Shown here piece after piece: positions 1 through 13,031 of a stretch of 64,000 nt of DNA. Made by a program: the position numbers and the translations under genes. Source of the stretch: Leifsonia shinshuensis (lineage in GTDB: Bacteria > Actinomycetota > Actinomycetes > Actinomycetales > Microbacteriaceae); NCBI RefSeq assembly GCF_022606355.1, contig NZ_JAHHZQ010000005.1, positions 248,001-312,000 of the forward strand. The letters are read 5' to 3'. Under the pieces are notes generated by a model. It searched no databases and was not told the origin of the DNA. It saw only the letters and a list, made by a program, of their open reading frames with translations. Each line of letters opens with the position of its first letter. Positions within the stretch are counted from its first letter, which is position 1.

Positions 1-1337
1 TTCAGTGTGGCCTCCACGTGCTCCGCCATGCCCTCGGGGCCGCAGATGAACGCCTCCCAGTTGTGGGCGTCGGGGACGATCCGGGCGAGGTATCCGGGGC
101 CGAGCGGATCGTAGCCGAGCTCGGTGCGCCGGCCCACCAGCGGGTAGACGGTGACGCCGGGCATCGAGGTGAGCTCGTCCAGCAGCGCGAGCTGCTCCGG
201 CCTGCTCACCCGGTAGAGGACGACGGGCCGGGCGCCGCGGGCGACCAGGTCCTCCGCGAGGGCACGGATCGGCCCGATCCCGGCTCCGCCCGCGATGAGG
301 AGGATCTTGCCGCGGCTCGCGCGGTCGGCGGTGAAGTGGCCGAACGGGCCCTCCGCGAAGACCAGGGTGCCCGGCTTGAGCGCCGCGAGCCGGCTGGAGT
401 GGTCGCCCAGCGTGCCGACGGTGATCCGCAGGCGACCGTCCGACGGCACGGCGGACACCGAGTACGGGTGCGCCGTGCCCAGGTGCCCCCACGCGACGAA
501 ACGGAACAGCAGGAAGTTGCCTGCCCGCACGCCCAGCCGGTCGATGTGCGGGCCGGTGAGCCAGACGCTGTTGAGGCCGTGTCCCTCGGGGACGACGGCG
601 GCGACGCGCATCCGTCGCTGCCAGGCGTCCATCGTCGGGAGGATGAACCGCCAGGTCAGCACGGCGGACGCAGTGCCGAGGTAGAGCGCGATCCAGAGCA
701 CCCGGTTGAGTGGGTTCGACACGAAGTGGGCGCCGCCGCTGAGCTGGTGCAGGAAGGTGAGGAAGATCGCGGCATAGGTCGTGACGTGCAGCCAGTACCA
801 GACCTCGTACGACAGCTTCGTCCGGATCAGGCGCGCGCTGCTGAGCCCGACCGCCAGGAACGCGAGGGTGCCGACGAGCGCGGGGAGCATGTCGGGGTAG
901 GAGTAGTAGACGTTCCAGAACTCGTCCCACGGCGTGGCCTTGTCGACCACCTCGGTGCCCAGCACGATGAAGACGACGTGCACGACGATGAGGAAGATGA
1001 CGGAGGCGCCGAGCGAGCGGTGCCAGGACACGAGCTTGTCGAGTCCGACCGCGTTCTCGAACCAGGGGATCCGCGCGATCAGCAGCACCTGGTAGCAGAC
1101 CAGAAGGGCGCCGACCATGCCGCTCAGCTCACCGATCGAGGTGATCGCGTTCGCCGGGGTGGAGGCGAAGTTCGCCGGGACGCTGAACCACCACATCCCG
1201 AGCACCACGACGACGCTCGCCACGAGCACGACGCGCACGGTGCGCGCACTGCGCCGGTGCCGCACCGCGGTGCCGCGACGCGGCCTCCTCGCGGGGTCCG
1301 TGGTGGGGGCCGTCGTGGCGGCCCAGGTCTCTGCCAT
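1..1337 (-). CDS. Ferric-reductase-type flavocytochrome (FAD/NAD-binding), 3' end cut by the window edge
   Basis: Integral membrane oxidoreductase that probably passes electrons from NAD(P)H through FAD and two b hemes across the membrane; the acceptor is unknown. The product begins MAETWAATTAP. It has about six membrane spans, with paired heme histidines in WHRSLGASVIFLIVVH and LHVTTYAAIFLTFLH, then a ferredoxin-reductase module with the FAD motif HPYSVS, the nucleotide-binding GGAGIGPIRAL and a terminal FICGPEGM. About 445 residues are visible and only the last few codons are missing. The ATG at 1337 was chosen because it opens the hydrophilic leader. The gene is divergent from the antiporter. 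Its upstream region shares a 12-bp motif with the promoter of the operon at 4956. Confidence 0.85.
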   Translation of the reverse strand, partial: MAETWAATTAPTTDPARRPRRGTAVRHRRSARTVRVVLVASVVVVLGMWWFSVPANFASTPANAITSIGELSGMVGALLVCYQVLLIARIPWFENAVGLDKLVSWHRSLGASVIFLIVVHVVFIVLGTEVVDKATPWDEFWNVYYSYPDMLPALVGTLAFLAVGLSSARLIRTKLSYEVWYWLHVTTYAAIFLTFLHQLSGGAHFVSNPLNRVLWIALYLGTASAVLTWRFILPTMDAWQRRMRVAAVVPEGHGLNSVWLTGPHIDRLGVRAGNFLLFRFVAWGHLGTAHPYSVSAVPSDGRLRITVGTLGDHSSRLAALKPGTLVFAEGPFGHFTADRASRGKILLIAGGAGIGPIRALAEDLVARGARPVVLYRVSRPEQLALLDELTSMPGVTVYPLVGRRTELGYDPLGPGYLARIVPDAHNWEAFICGPEGMAEHVEATL

Positions 1338-1354
1338 GAGTCCAACGATGCCGG

Positions 1355-1380
1355 GCGAATCTTTGTGCATTCTTACGTGA
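1355..1380 (-). promoter_or_regulatory. Shared direct-repeat motif upstream of the flavocytochrome gene
   Basis: On the minus strand TCACGTAAGAAT (1369-1380) is followed by an AAAGAT block about 11 bp on and then by CCGG. The same 12-mer, with an AAGA block and CCGG at nearly the same spacing, occurs at 4875-4901 before another heme/flavin operon. Direct repeats at about one helical turn are typical of winged-helix (OmpR-type) response regulators. The factor itself is unknown. Confidence 0.4.
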
Positions 1381-1475
1381 GCTGAAAGTCGGCTAAGGAT
1401 CGGCTATGCACTGGGCCGGACGCGCATGACGGGTGTCGTCACGCGGGACCCCTCCGCTCCCGCTACGGTTCCCTC

Positions 1476-7228
<5,753 letters not shown>

Positions 7229-7229
<1 letters not shown>

Positions 7230-7456
7230 TGACCGCGCCGGCCCTGCACATCGATTGGACGCGCTGCGACGGCCGCGGCCTGTGCGCCGAGATCCTCGAC
7301 CGAGCGCTCACCCGCGACGACTGGGGCTACCCGGTCTCGTTGCGCGGCGCCGAGGGCGGCCGCTCGGACGTGCCGCTGAGCCCCGATGAGCTCGACGCGG
7401 CCGACGCCGCCGTCGCGCTCTGTCCCGTGCTGGCGCTCTCGCGGGTGGCCCGGTAG
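7229..7456 (+). CDS. Single-cluster ferredoxin, three-Cys type
   Basis: A 75-residue electron carrier. Cys13 and Cys19 are in CDGRGLC, where the middle Cys of the usual CxxCxxC is Gly, and Cys65 is in a CP motif near the end. This pattern matches the small [3Fe-4S] ferredoxins that accompany actinobacterial P450s and oxidoreductases. Its ATG overlaps the stop of the NuoF-like gene, so the pair is translationally coupled and probably forms one donor-acceptor couple. The last 130 bp lie opposite the 3' end of the convergent cytochrome operon. Confidence 0.8.
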
Positions 7457-8388
7457 TAGTCGCGCCAGATGACGCGGTGCAGCGGGATCCACCGCGGGAT
7501 CGTCCGCAGCCCGGGGATGAACGGGAGCAGCGCGAGCAGCAGCGTCAGCGCACCCATGATCAGTACGACGACGAGGTCGACGTTCGGCAGCGAGGCGAAC
7601 GGCTCGATCTGGTAGAAGAACGAGAACAGCCAGAGCCAGGCCTGGCCCGGCGTGTTCCCGGTCTCGTTCATCATCCCCCACTGATCACCGGTGAGGTGCT
7701 GGTTCGCCGCGAGGTTCTGGAAGTACTGGCCGTCGCCGAGGAACAGGATGGCGGAGGTGCGGTTCAGCGGGTAGAAGCCGCCCTGGCCGGCGAGGGCGCC
7801 GTCGAGGCCGCCGCTGCGCGCCATCGCGCTCAGCGCCCCGATCATCGCGGGCACCGGTCCTTCGCCGGCGGTCGGCCTCGGGAGGCTGTGCCCGGTGTCG
7901 GCGGCGAGCGCCTTGGCGTACGCGTCCGTCCATCGCGCCTTCTGCGCGGCGGAGGCCGAGGTCCAGCGGGCGACGGCGGACGGCACGGACGGGAGCGTCT
8001 GCAGCGGCCCGATGACGAAGGCCTTCGCCGTGTCGATCGGCAGCCGCACGCCGGAGAGGCTCTGCAGGTCGATCGGCCCGAGCCTTTGGGTGGCGCCTTG
8101 CGTGTGGTTGTACGGCGGTCCGTACTGCGCGGTCGCGCTCGTTCCTCCCAGCTCCGCGGTCGCGGTGGCGGCGAAGTCGACCGGGTCGCTCGACGACCAC
8201 GTGGCGAACGTGACGGGCGGCTCGTCCGGGGATCCGAAGACCCCGGCCAGCCCGAGCGTGACGGCGGCGACGACGACGAACCCGATGGCGACCTCCTTGA
8301 ACAGGTCGTAATCGCGGACGCGACCCTGCCACGGTCGGCTGGCAAGGTCGTGTCCGGCCTTCCAGGTCATGCTCGGCCTGCGCGTCAT
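7327..8388 (-). CDS. Membrane partner of the split cytochrome b (subunit-IV-like with a large external domain)
   Basis: A 353-residue protein. It starts with a cytoplasmic segment and one span near residues 33-52 (VAIGFVVVAAVTLGLAGVF), followed by about 200 residues without spans. A hydrophobic C-terminal part (GQAWLWLFSFFYQIEPF, then a span near 275-300) resembles the quinone-site region of cytochrome b C-terminal halves. It ends in a Ser/Thr/Ala-rich tail. The ATG overlaps the stop of the cytochrome b gene. The tail overlaps the convergent ferredoxin gene by 130 bp; no earlier in-frame stop exists. Assignment as the quinol-site half of a bc-like complex is inference from operon and topology. 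Confidence 0.65.
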   Translation of the reverse strand: MTRRPSMTWKAGHDLASRPWQGRVRDYDLFKEVAIGFVVVAAVTLGLAGVFGSPDEPPVTFATWSSSDPVDFAATATAELGGTSATAQYGPPYNHTQGATQRLGPIDLQSLSGVRLPIDTAKAFVIGPLQTLPSVPSAVARWTSASAAQKARWTDAYAKALAADTGHSLPRPTAGEGPVPAMIGALSAMARSGGLDGALAGQGGFYPLNRTSAILFLGDGQYFQNLAANQHLTGDQWGMMNETGNTPGQAWLWLFSFFYQIEPFASLPNVDLVVVLIMGALTLLLALLPFIPGLRTIPRWIPLHRVIWRDYYRATRESASTGQSATAASAASSSSGLSGTSERPPSAPRNETG

Positions 8389-9110
8389 CGCGGCCCCTCC
8401 GATTCGTTCCACGGGTGGACGACCTGATCGTCGTGCTCGGTGGCGTCGATCGGCGGGACGACGCCGTGGACGCGAACGAGGAGGACGTGCAGCACGACGA
8501 TCGCGCCGACGCCGATCGGCAGCAGCACGATGTGCCAGGCGAACATCTGCCCGAGATCGGCGACATCGAACCACGCGCCGATCCCGACCGCGTTGAGTGC
8601 GTCCTTGCCCTCGAAGGCGATCCACTGCGAGTCGAAGTTCGTCTGCAGGAGGTAGCCGGTGAACGCGGCCGCGATCGACACCGCGAATGCGATCACCCCG
8701 GTGACCCAGGTCAGCACCCGGCCCCCGCGCCAGGCGGCCATCCAGTACTTGCCCCACAGGTGCACGACCATCAGCAGGAAGAACAGCTCGACGCTCCACA
8801 GGTGGACGGAGTTCGTGAAATGCCCGAGGCCGGAGGTGTGGTACCACTGCGGCCCGTTGAGGCTGAGGACGAGCCCGGAGATGATCACCACGCCGAGCGC
8901 GGCGAGGGAGGCCATCCCGAACACGTAGATCCACGACGACACGTAGCTCGGCTGATCCTGCGGCAGCAGCTTCTGCGGCGGCAGCCGCTTCAGCAGCCAG
9001 CGCCGGGTGCGGCCCGTCCAGGTGTAGATCTCCTCCTGCGGGCTCTGCGGGCTCTGCGGGCTCTGCGGGCTCTGCGGGCTCTGCGGGCTCTGCCGCTCCT
9101 GCGTGCTCAT
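8385..9110 (-). CDS. Cytochrome b N-terminal half (b6-type, four heme-ligating His)
   Basis: A 241-residue protein with four spans. Heme ligands are His103 and His117 (HX13H) and His193 and His208 (HX14H); the uneven pair is the b6-type signature. It is the diheme core of a quinol:acceptor oxidoreductase. No Rieske protein or cytochrome c is encoded nearby, so the electron acceptor is unknown. Residues 8-25 are a run of SPQ tripeptides from a 9-bp tandem repeat. Middle gene of a three-gene operon (ATGA junctions on both sides) with a DosR-like box upstream, which suggests expression under hypoxia. Confidence 0.85.
   Translation of the reverse strand: MSTQERQSPQSPQSPQSPQSPQSPQEEIYTWTGRTRRWLLKRLPPQKLLPQDQPSYVSSWIYVFGMASLAALGVVIISGLVLSLNGPQWYHTSGLGHFTNSVHLWSVELFFLLMVVHLWGKYWMAAWRGGRVLTWVTGVIAFAVSIAAAFTGYLLQTNFDSQWIAFEGKDALNAVGIGAWFDVADLGQMFAWHIVLLPIGVGAIVVLHVLLVRVHGVVPPIDATEHDDQVVHPWNESEGPR
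9040..9093. repeat. Six tandem 9-bp repeats inside the cytochrome b gene
   Basis: Six exact head-to-tail copies of gggctctgc (plus strand) encode (SPQ)n near the N-terminus. The unit is three codons, so slippage changes tail length without shifting the frame. Confidence 0.95.
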
Positions 9111-9256
9111 CGCCGGCGCCGCGCCTTCGGGAACGGGAGCAGCAGTGCCAGCGCGAACAGCACCAGCATGACCACGATCACGATCAGGTTGCCGAGCTGG
9201 ATGGTGAACGCGCCCCAGCCGAGGTAGATGCCCGGTGCGCTTGCGACGATCTCCAC
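9107..9256 (-). CDS. Small single-span membrane protein of the cytochrome b operon
   Basis: A 49-residue protein from a GTG start with a good GGAGG ribosome site. A short external segment (VEIVASAPGIYLGWG) is followed by one membrane helix (about residues 19-41) and a basic PKARRRR end. Its stop overlaps the ATG of the cytochrome b gene, so it is a coupled first gene. Size and position recall the tiny single-helix subunits of b6f/bc complexes. Function is inferred from context only. Confidence 0.7.
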   Translation of the reverse strand: MEIVASAPGIYLGWGAFTIQLGNLIVIVVMLVLFALALLLPFPKARRRR

Positions 9257-9307
9257 GGTGACCTCCTCCGTTACCGTCAGCTTCCGCCCGCGGACGGCGC
9301 GGGGAAC

Positions 9308-9321
9308 GGGCCGAAGGTCCC
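9308..9321 (-). promoter_or_regulatory. DosR-like box upstream of the cytochrome b operon
   Basis: GGGCCGAAGGTCCC on the plus strand (GGGACCTTCGGCCC on the minus), 52 bp before the GTG at 9256. Same 14-mer as in the adh/usp gap at 16761. Confidence 0.7.
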
Positions 9322-9340
9322 GCGGAGGCGTCGCCCGCGC

Positions 9341-9616
9341 TCAGGTCTCCTGCGGGTGTCCGCCCTGCTCCGGCTCGCCGGTGACCTGCAGGATCGCGAG
9401 TTCGTCGAGCTCGCCCCTGCGATGGTGACGGTCGACCCCGAACAGGTAGACGGCGTCGAGCACGCCGAGCGTGTTGGTCAGCAGCAGGGTGACGAACCAG
9501 GGCTTGCTGCCGTTCCTGGCCGCGCGCCACAGCGACGCGCCCTTCCAGGCGAGGCTCCAGGCGACGACAGCGACGACCACTGCACGGCCGGATGCCGGCA
9601 CCTCGTGCATCCCCAT
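9341..9616 (-). CDS. DUF5652-like small membrane protein
   Basis: A 91-residue protein beginning MGMHEVPASG with two predicted helices (residues 10-27 and about 40-62, WFVTLLLTNTLGVLDAVYLF) and a charged tail. The length and the two-helix, Trp-Lys-Gly (WKGASLWRAAR) loop fit the DUF5652 family, function unknown. The ATG at 9616 was picked because GGAGGG lies just upstream; an in-frame ATG at 9643 lacks one. It is divergent from the flavin protein at 9754, with a DosR-like box midway. Confidence 0.7.
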   Translation of the reverse strand: MGMHEVPASGRAVVVAVVAWSLAWKGASLWRAARNGSKPWFVTLLLTNTLGVLDAVYLFGVDRHHRRGELDELAILQVTGEPEQGGHPQET

Positions 9617-9679
9617 CGGGGACCCTCCGTTGTGGTTTCTCATGCGGCCATTCGACCGCTCGGGGGGTGTGTGCGGCAA

Positions 9680-9693
9680 GGGTCGAAAGTCCT
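9680..9693. promoter_or_regulatory. DosR-like box in the divergent 9616/9754 gap
   Basis: GGGTCGAAAGTCCT inside the longer palindrome AAGGGTCGAAAGTCCTT. It lies about 60 bp from both start codons, so it could serve both transcripts. Confidence 0.55.
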
Positions 9694-9753
9694 TACCGGC
9701 GGGCGCGAACGGGGAGCATGCTCGACTGCGAACGACGACCGTGAGGAGTCCGC

Positions 9754-10245
9754 ATGCCGACCGAGATGAACCGTGACGAGATCGACGACCTCCTGAGCAG
9801 TGGGCTCGTCGGCCGCTTGGGGATGATCGATCACGGGCAGCCGTACGTGGTCCCGATCTCCTATGCCTACATCGACAGCGCCGTGTATTGCCACAGTGCG
9901 CAGGGTCGGAAGGTGCAAGCGCTGCGGGCGCAACCCGAGGTGTGCTTCGAGGTGGACGAACTGGAGCACATCGACCGGTGGCGCAGCGTGGTCGCCTGGG
10001 GGCGTTTCGAGCAGCTGGTCGGCGCACCGGCCAAGCGAGCCATGGAGCTTCTGGTCGACCGCTTCCGCCCGCTCGTCCCTGTGGCCGCGGACGGCCATCA
10101 GGGAGCAGAGCTCGGGATGATGCGCACGCTGGACATCCCCCGGCTTCCCGGGGCGCAGGCCATGATCGGCCGCCCGGCCGCAGCTGCCGTGGTGTTCCGG
10201 GTGAACCTGCACACACTGACCGGTCGCCGGGAAGGCGAGTGGTGA
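9754..10245 (+). CDS. Pyridoxamine-5'-phosphate-oxidase-like flavin protein (NimA type)
   Basis: A 163-residue FMN-binding split-barrel protein. It starts with the family pattern EIDDLLSSGLVGRLGMIDHGQPYVVPISY. The CHSAQGRKVQAL stretch corresponds to the phosphate-binding strand-turn, and WGRFEQL follows. Members bind FMN, heme or F420 and include nitroimidazole reductases; substrate is not predictable. Flavin proteins of this family also occur in the mycobacterial DosR regulon. A DosR-like box lies upstream, and the stop overlaps the GTG of a universal stress protein gene, making a two-gene operon. Confidence 0.85.
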   Translation: MPTEMNRDEIDDLLSSGLVGRLGMIDHGQPYVVPISYAYIDSAVYCHSAQGRKVQALRAQPEVCFEVDELEHIDRWRSVVAWGRFEQLVGAPAKRAMELLVDRFRPLVPVAADGHQGAELGMMRTLDIPRLPGAQAMIGRPAAAAVVFRVNLHTLTGRREGEW

Positions 10246-11141
10246 GCGTGGTCGCAGACGGGCGCACGGTCGTCGGGTTCGACGGGTCGTCCTCGGCGTG
10301 GCGGGCACTCGACTGGGCGGCCGACAGGGTGGCGCAGCGCGGCGGTGTCCTCGAGGTGGTGCACGCCATCGACACACGCCTCGGAGGCGCCGTGCTCGGT
10401 CCCCGGTTCGGGCTCGACACCAGCGTCGAGGTCGAGCTTCGCGAGGCGGCGGGACACGTGCGCGCGATGGCGCCGGGTGTCACCGTCGAGACGCGATGGG
10501 TCGATGGTCCGCCGGCGAGCGCACTGCTGAGGGAGTCCGCGACGGCGGCGCTCCTGGTGGTCGGAACGGACAAGCGTCCCGACCGGCCGGGAACGCGGAT
10601 CGGGACGCTGCCCCTGAAACTGGCGGCGAAGTCCGATTGCCCGGTCGCGGTGATCCCCGACTCGCCGCGCCCGGAGCGCAACGTGGTCGTCGTCGGCGTC
10701 GACCGCTCCGGGTTCGCGCGGTCGGCTCTCGCTCTGGCGGTGACGGAAGCGAGTTGGCGGGGCGCGCAGATCGAGGCCGTTCACGCGTGGGACGTGCCAG
10801 AGGCCTTGCAGCGGGCGCTGGACTCCGATGAAGGCGCCGACCAGGCGTTCCTCGAACGCGAGCAAGCGGTGATCCCCGACGCGATCGCCGAGGTGCCGAT
10901 CGCGCGAGCGGCGAAGATCACGCCGATCGTCGTGCGGCAGAACCCGGCGGCGGCTCTCGTCGAGCACGGCGTCGGTGCCGCGGCCATCGTGGTGGGTTCC
11001 CGTGGACGGGGCCGGTTCGTGGCCTCCCTGCTCGGGTCCGTCAGCCACGACGTGCTGCTGAACCTGCCCTGCCCGGTGCTGGTCACTCCCCGAGACTACG
11101 GTTTCGTCACGCCGGGTTCGGCGGATGACAGCGACTGGTGA
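10242..11141 (+). CDS. Universal stress protein, two UspA domains
   Basis: A 299-residue protein from a GTG that overlaps the preceding stop (GTGA). Domain 1 covers about residues 7-137 and domain 2 about 146-285. The second carries the ATP-binding G-x2-G-x9-G-S pattern in GSRGRGRFVASLLGSVS. The first ends in a shorter version (GTDKRPDRPGTRIG). The tandem form is typical of actinobacterial dormancy proteins such as Rv2623. Its 3' end overlaps the convergent polymer-forming gene by 46 bp. Likely co-expressed with the flavin protein under the DosR-like regulator. Confidence 0.9.
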   Translation: MSVVADGRTVVGFDGSSSAWRALDWAADRVAQRGGVLEVVHAIDTRLGGAVLGPRFGLDTSVEVELREAAGHVRAMAPGVTVETRWVDGPPASALLRESATAALLVVGTDKRPDRPGTRIGTLPLKLAAKSDCPVAVIPDSPRPERNVVVVGVDRSGFARSALALAVTEASWRGAQIEAVHAWDVPEALQRALDSDEGADQAFLEREQAVIPDAIAEVPIARAAKITPIVVRQNPAAALVEHGVGAAAIVVGSRGRGRFVASLLGSVSHDVLLNLPCPVLVTPRDYGFVTPGSADDSDW

Positions 11142-12223
11142 TCGGTTCGTTCCGACCGGGGCTTCGTGCTCCAGGGTTGCCGGCGATGGATCTCCAGCAG
11201 TTCGGCACCCAGGCCGAAGAACACCATCGCGAGCCAGACCAGGATGTTGAGCAGTGGAATCTGGAGCCCGACGATCAGGATCAGGCCTCCGACGAACGAC
11301 TGCAGCACCGGGTGCGTCGTGCCACGCAGGATCACGCGTCCGAGGTAGTGGGCTCCCACGAGGAACGTCGCCAGCGTCAGCACAGTGAAGACGATGAGGG
11401 CGGCGAGAGCGAGGGGGGCTCCGACGATCGTCACGAGGAGGATGAGGAGTCCGATCGGGACCACGACCGCGGCGACGAACCCGACGAGCAGTGCGCGCCA
11501 CGGGGAGAGCAGGAGACGATCGGTGACACCGCCGAGGACGCGAGGCAGCAACAGGGCGGCGACCACGGTGATGAGGCTGAGCGCCACGATCGCATAGAGA
11601 AGGCCGATGAGCCAGGCCAGCGCCGCCGCCCAGGGCGAGATCTCCGGCCGCGACGGCTGTTGCGGCTGGACATGTGTCACCACGCCGCCGACCGCGCCGT
11701 CAGCGATGTGCGCAGTGCTGCTGCTCGAGTAGGTCACGTCGCCGCCGACCGTTCCGTCGATGCTCAGATCGGTCGCGCTGACGACGAGATCCCTTCCGAC
11801 GGCACCCGCGACGTCGATGGTGCTCGCTGTCGCGACGATGTCCTTTCCGACGGTCCCGTGACCGTCGATCAGGAGACTCCCGGCGATGATCGTGCCGCTG
11901 CGCGTGACGTGGCCGCTGATGGTGACGCTCTGGGCGGCCAATCGCACGTTCCCGTCGACGCGCCCGCTGATCGAGATCGTCTGCGCCGCGGCGATCACGT
12001 CGCCGGTGACGTCTCCGCTGATGGTGACGGTCTGGCCGGCGGCATAGACGTCACCGTCGACCGTTCCGGGGACGTCGACCGTGAGACCGCCGTAGAAGTG
12101 CGGTCCCGCTCCGCTCGAGGGTGGGCTGGTCGCGGGTGCCGCCGCACCCCCGAGAGACACGCTGAGAAACCCGGCGACCGCCAGAGCGGCGACGACCCGG
12201 AGGGTGTGCGAGCGAACCTTCAT
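11096..12223 (-). CDS. Polymer-forming (bactofilin-like) repeat protein with membrane C-terminus
   Basis: A 375-residue protein. A signal peptide (about 1-30) is followed by a right-handed beta-helix of short repeats (TVDGDVYAAGQTVTISGDV, TGDVIAAAQTISISGRV and so on, residues 45-190) and then four membrane helices (about 215-345). The repeats match the polymer-forming cytoskeletal family, here exported and membrane-fixed rather than cytoplasmic. The ATG at 12223 starts the signal peptide; in-frame upstream codons are not supported. A DosR-like box lies about 110 bp upstream. Probable role: envelope scaffold made under stress (inference). Confidence 0.75.
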   Translation of the reverse strand: MKVRSHTLRVVAALAVAGFLSVSLGGAAAPATSPPSSGAGPHFYGGLTVDVPGTVDGDVYAAGQTVTISGDVTGDVIAAAQTISISGRVDGNVRLAAQSVTISGHVTRSGTIIAGSLLIDGHGTVGKDIVATASTIDVAGAVGRDLVVSATDLSIDGTVGGDVTYSSSSTAHIADGAVGGVVTHVQPQQPSRPEISPWAAALAWLIGLLYAIVALSLITVVAALLLPRVLGGVTDRLLLSPWRALLVGFVAAVVVPIGLLILLVTIVGAPLALAALIVFTVLTLATFLVGAHYLGRVILRGTTHPVLQSFVGGLILIVGLQIPLLNILVWLAMVFFGLGAELLEIHRRQPWSTKPRSERTDHQSLSSAEPGVTKP

Positions 12224-12333
12224 TTCGATCCCCTGAGACTCTGTCCGACGTCGAGACCCTGCCCGACGTCCGGACGCGGTCGGCCGTGCGGAGACCGCAC
12301 GCTCAGGATGGGGCGACGCAGGTGCTCCCCGTA

Positions 12334-12347
12334 GGGCCATAGGTCCT
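12334..12347 (-). promoter_or_regulatory. Weak DosR-like box upstream of the polymer-forming protein gene
   Basis: GGGCCATAGGTCCT, 11 of 14 positions equal to GGGCCGAAGGTCCC. It lies in the 163-bp gap between the regulator gene end (12387) and this gene start. Confidence 0.45.
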
Positions 12348-12386
12348 CCGCCACCGGAGGAGTCCGATCGGGAGCCCGGACCCCGG

Positions 12387-13031
12387 TCAGGCGTGGCCGC
12401 GGTGCTCGAGATGGAGCACTGCGGCCTGCGTCCGCCGCTCCAGGCCGAGCTTGGCCAGGAGCGAGCTCACGTAGTTCTTCACCGTCTTCTCGGCCAGGCC
12501 GAGGCGTTCGGCGATCTGGCGGTTGGTGCGGCCGTCGGCGATGAGCGCGAGGACCTGGCGCTCGCGGAGGCCGAGGGCGGCGAAGCGGGGATCGTCCGCC
12601 TGCTCCCGCATCGTCGCCGTGACACGATCGGCGATCCGGGGGTCGATCAGTCGCTTTCCGCGGAAGGCGGCGCGGATGTCGTCGAGGAGGCTGCTCGCCC
12701 GGATGTCCTTCACGACATAGCCGTCGGCGCCGGCGATGATCGCGCTGCGCAGCGCGTCCTCGTCGTCGTAGGCGGTGAGCATGAGGCAGCGGATCCCCGG
12801 CTCGGCCTGTTTGACGGCCCGGCAGACGTCGATGCCGCTGCCGTCGGGCATCCGCACGTCGAGCACGGCGACGTCCGGGCGCACGGCCAGGATGCGGCCG
12901 CGCGCCTGCGCCGCCGTCTCGGCCTCGCCCACGACCTCCATGTCGTCCTGGGCGTCGATCAGGGCCGCGATGCCCCGCCGCACGATCTCGTGGTCGTCGG
13001 CGAGGAACACCTGGATCGGCGGTCGACTCAT
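12387..13031 (-). CDS. devR: NarL/LuxR-family response regulator, DevR/DosR-like
   Basis: A 214-residue regulator. The receiver domain has acidic Asp12/Asp13, phospho-acceptor Asp58 in VLDVRMPDG and a conserved Lys in GYVVKDI. The C-terminal HTH reads NRQIAERLGLAEKTVKNYVS then LLAKLG and ERRTQAAV. That stretch is close to identical to the DNA-recognition helix of Mycobacterium tuberculosis DevR (AEKTVKNYVS...LLAKLG.ERRTQAAV), including the base-contacting Lys and Asn. The start overlaps the end of the sensor kinase gene (ATGA). It is the obvious candidate to bind the GGGCCGAAGGTCCC boxes found throughout 9-25 kb. Symbol given by similarity from memory. Confidence 0.88.
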   Translation of the reverse strand: MSRPPIQVFLADDHEIVRRGIAALIDAQDDMEVVGEAETAAQARGRILAVRPDVAVLDVRMPDGSGIDVCRAVKQAEPGIRCLMLTAYDDEDALRSAIIAGADGYVVKDIRASSLLDDIRAAFRGKRLIDPRIADRVTATMREQADDPRFAALGLRERQVLALIADGRTNRQIAERLGLAEKTVKNYVSSLLAKLGLERRTQAAVLHLEHRGHA

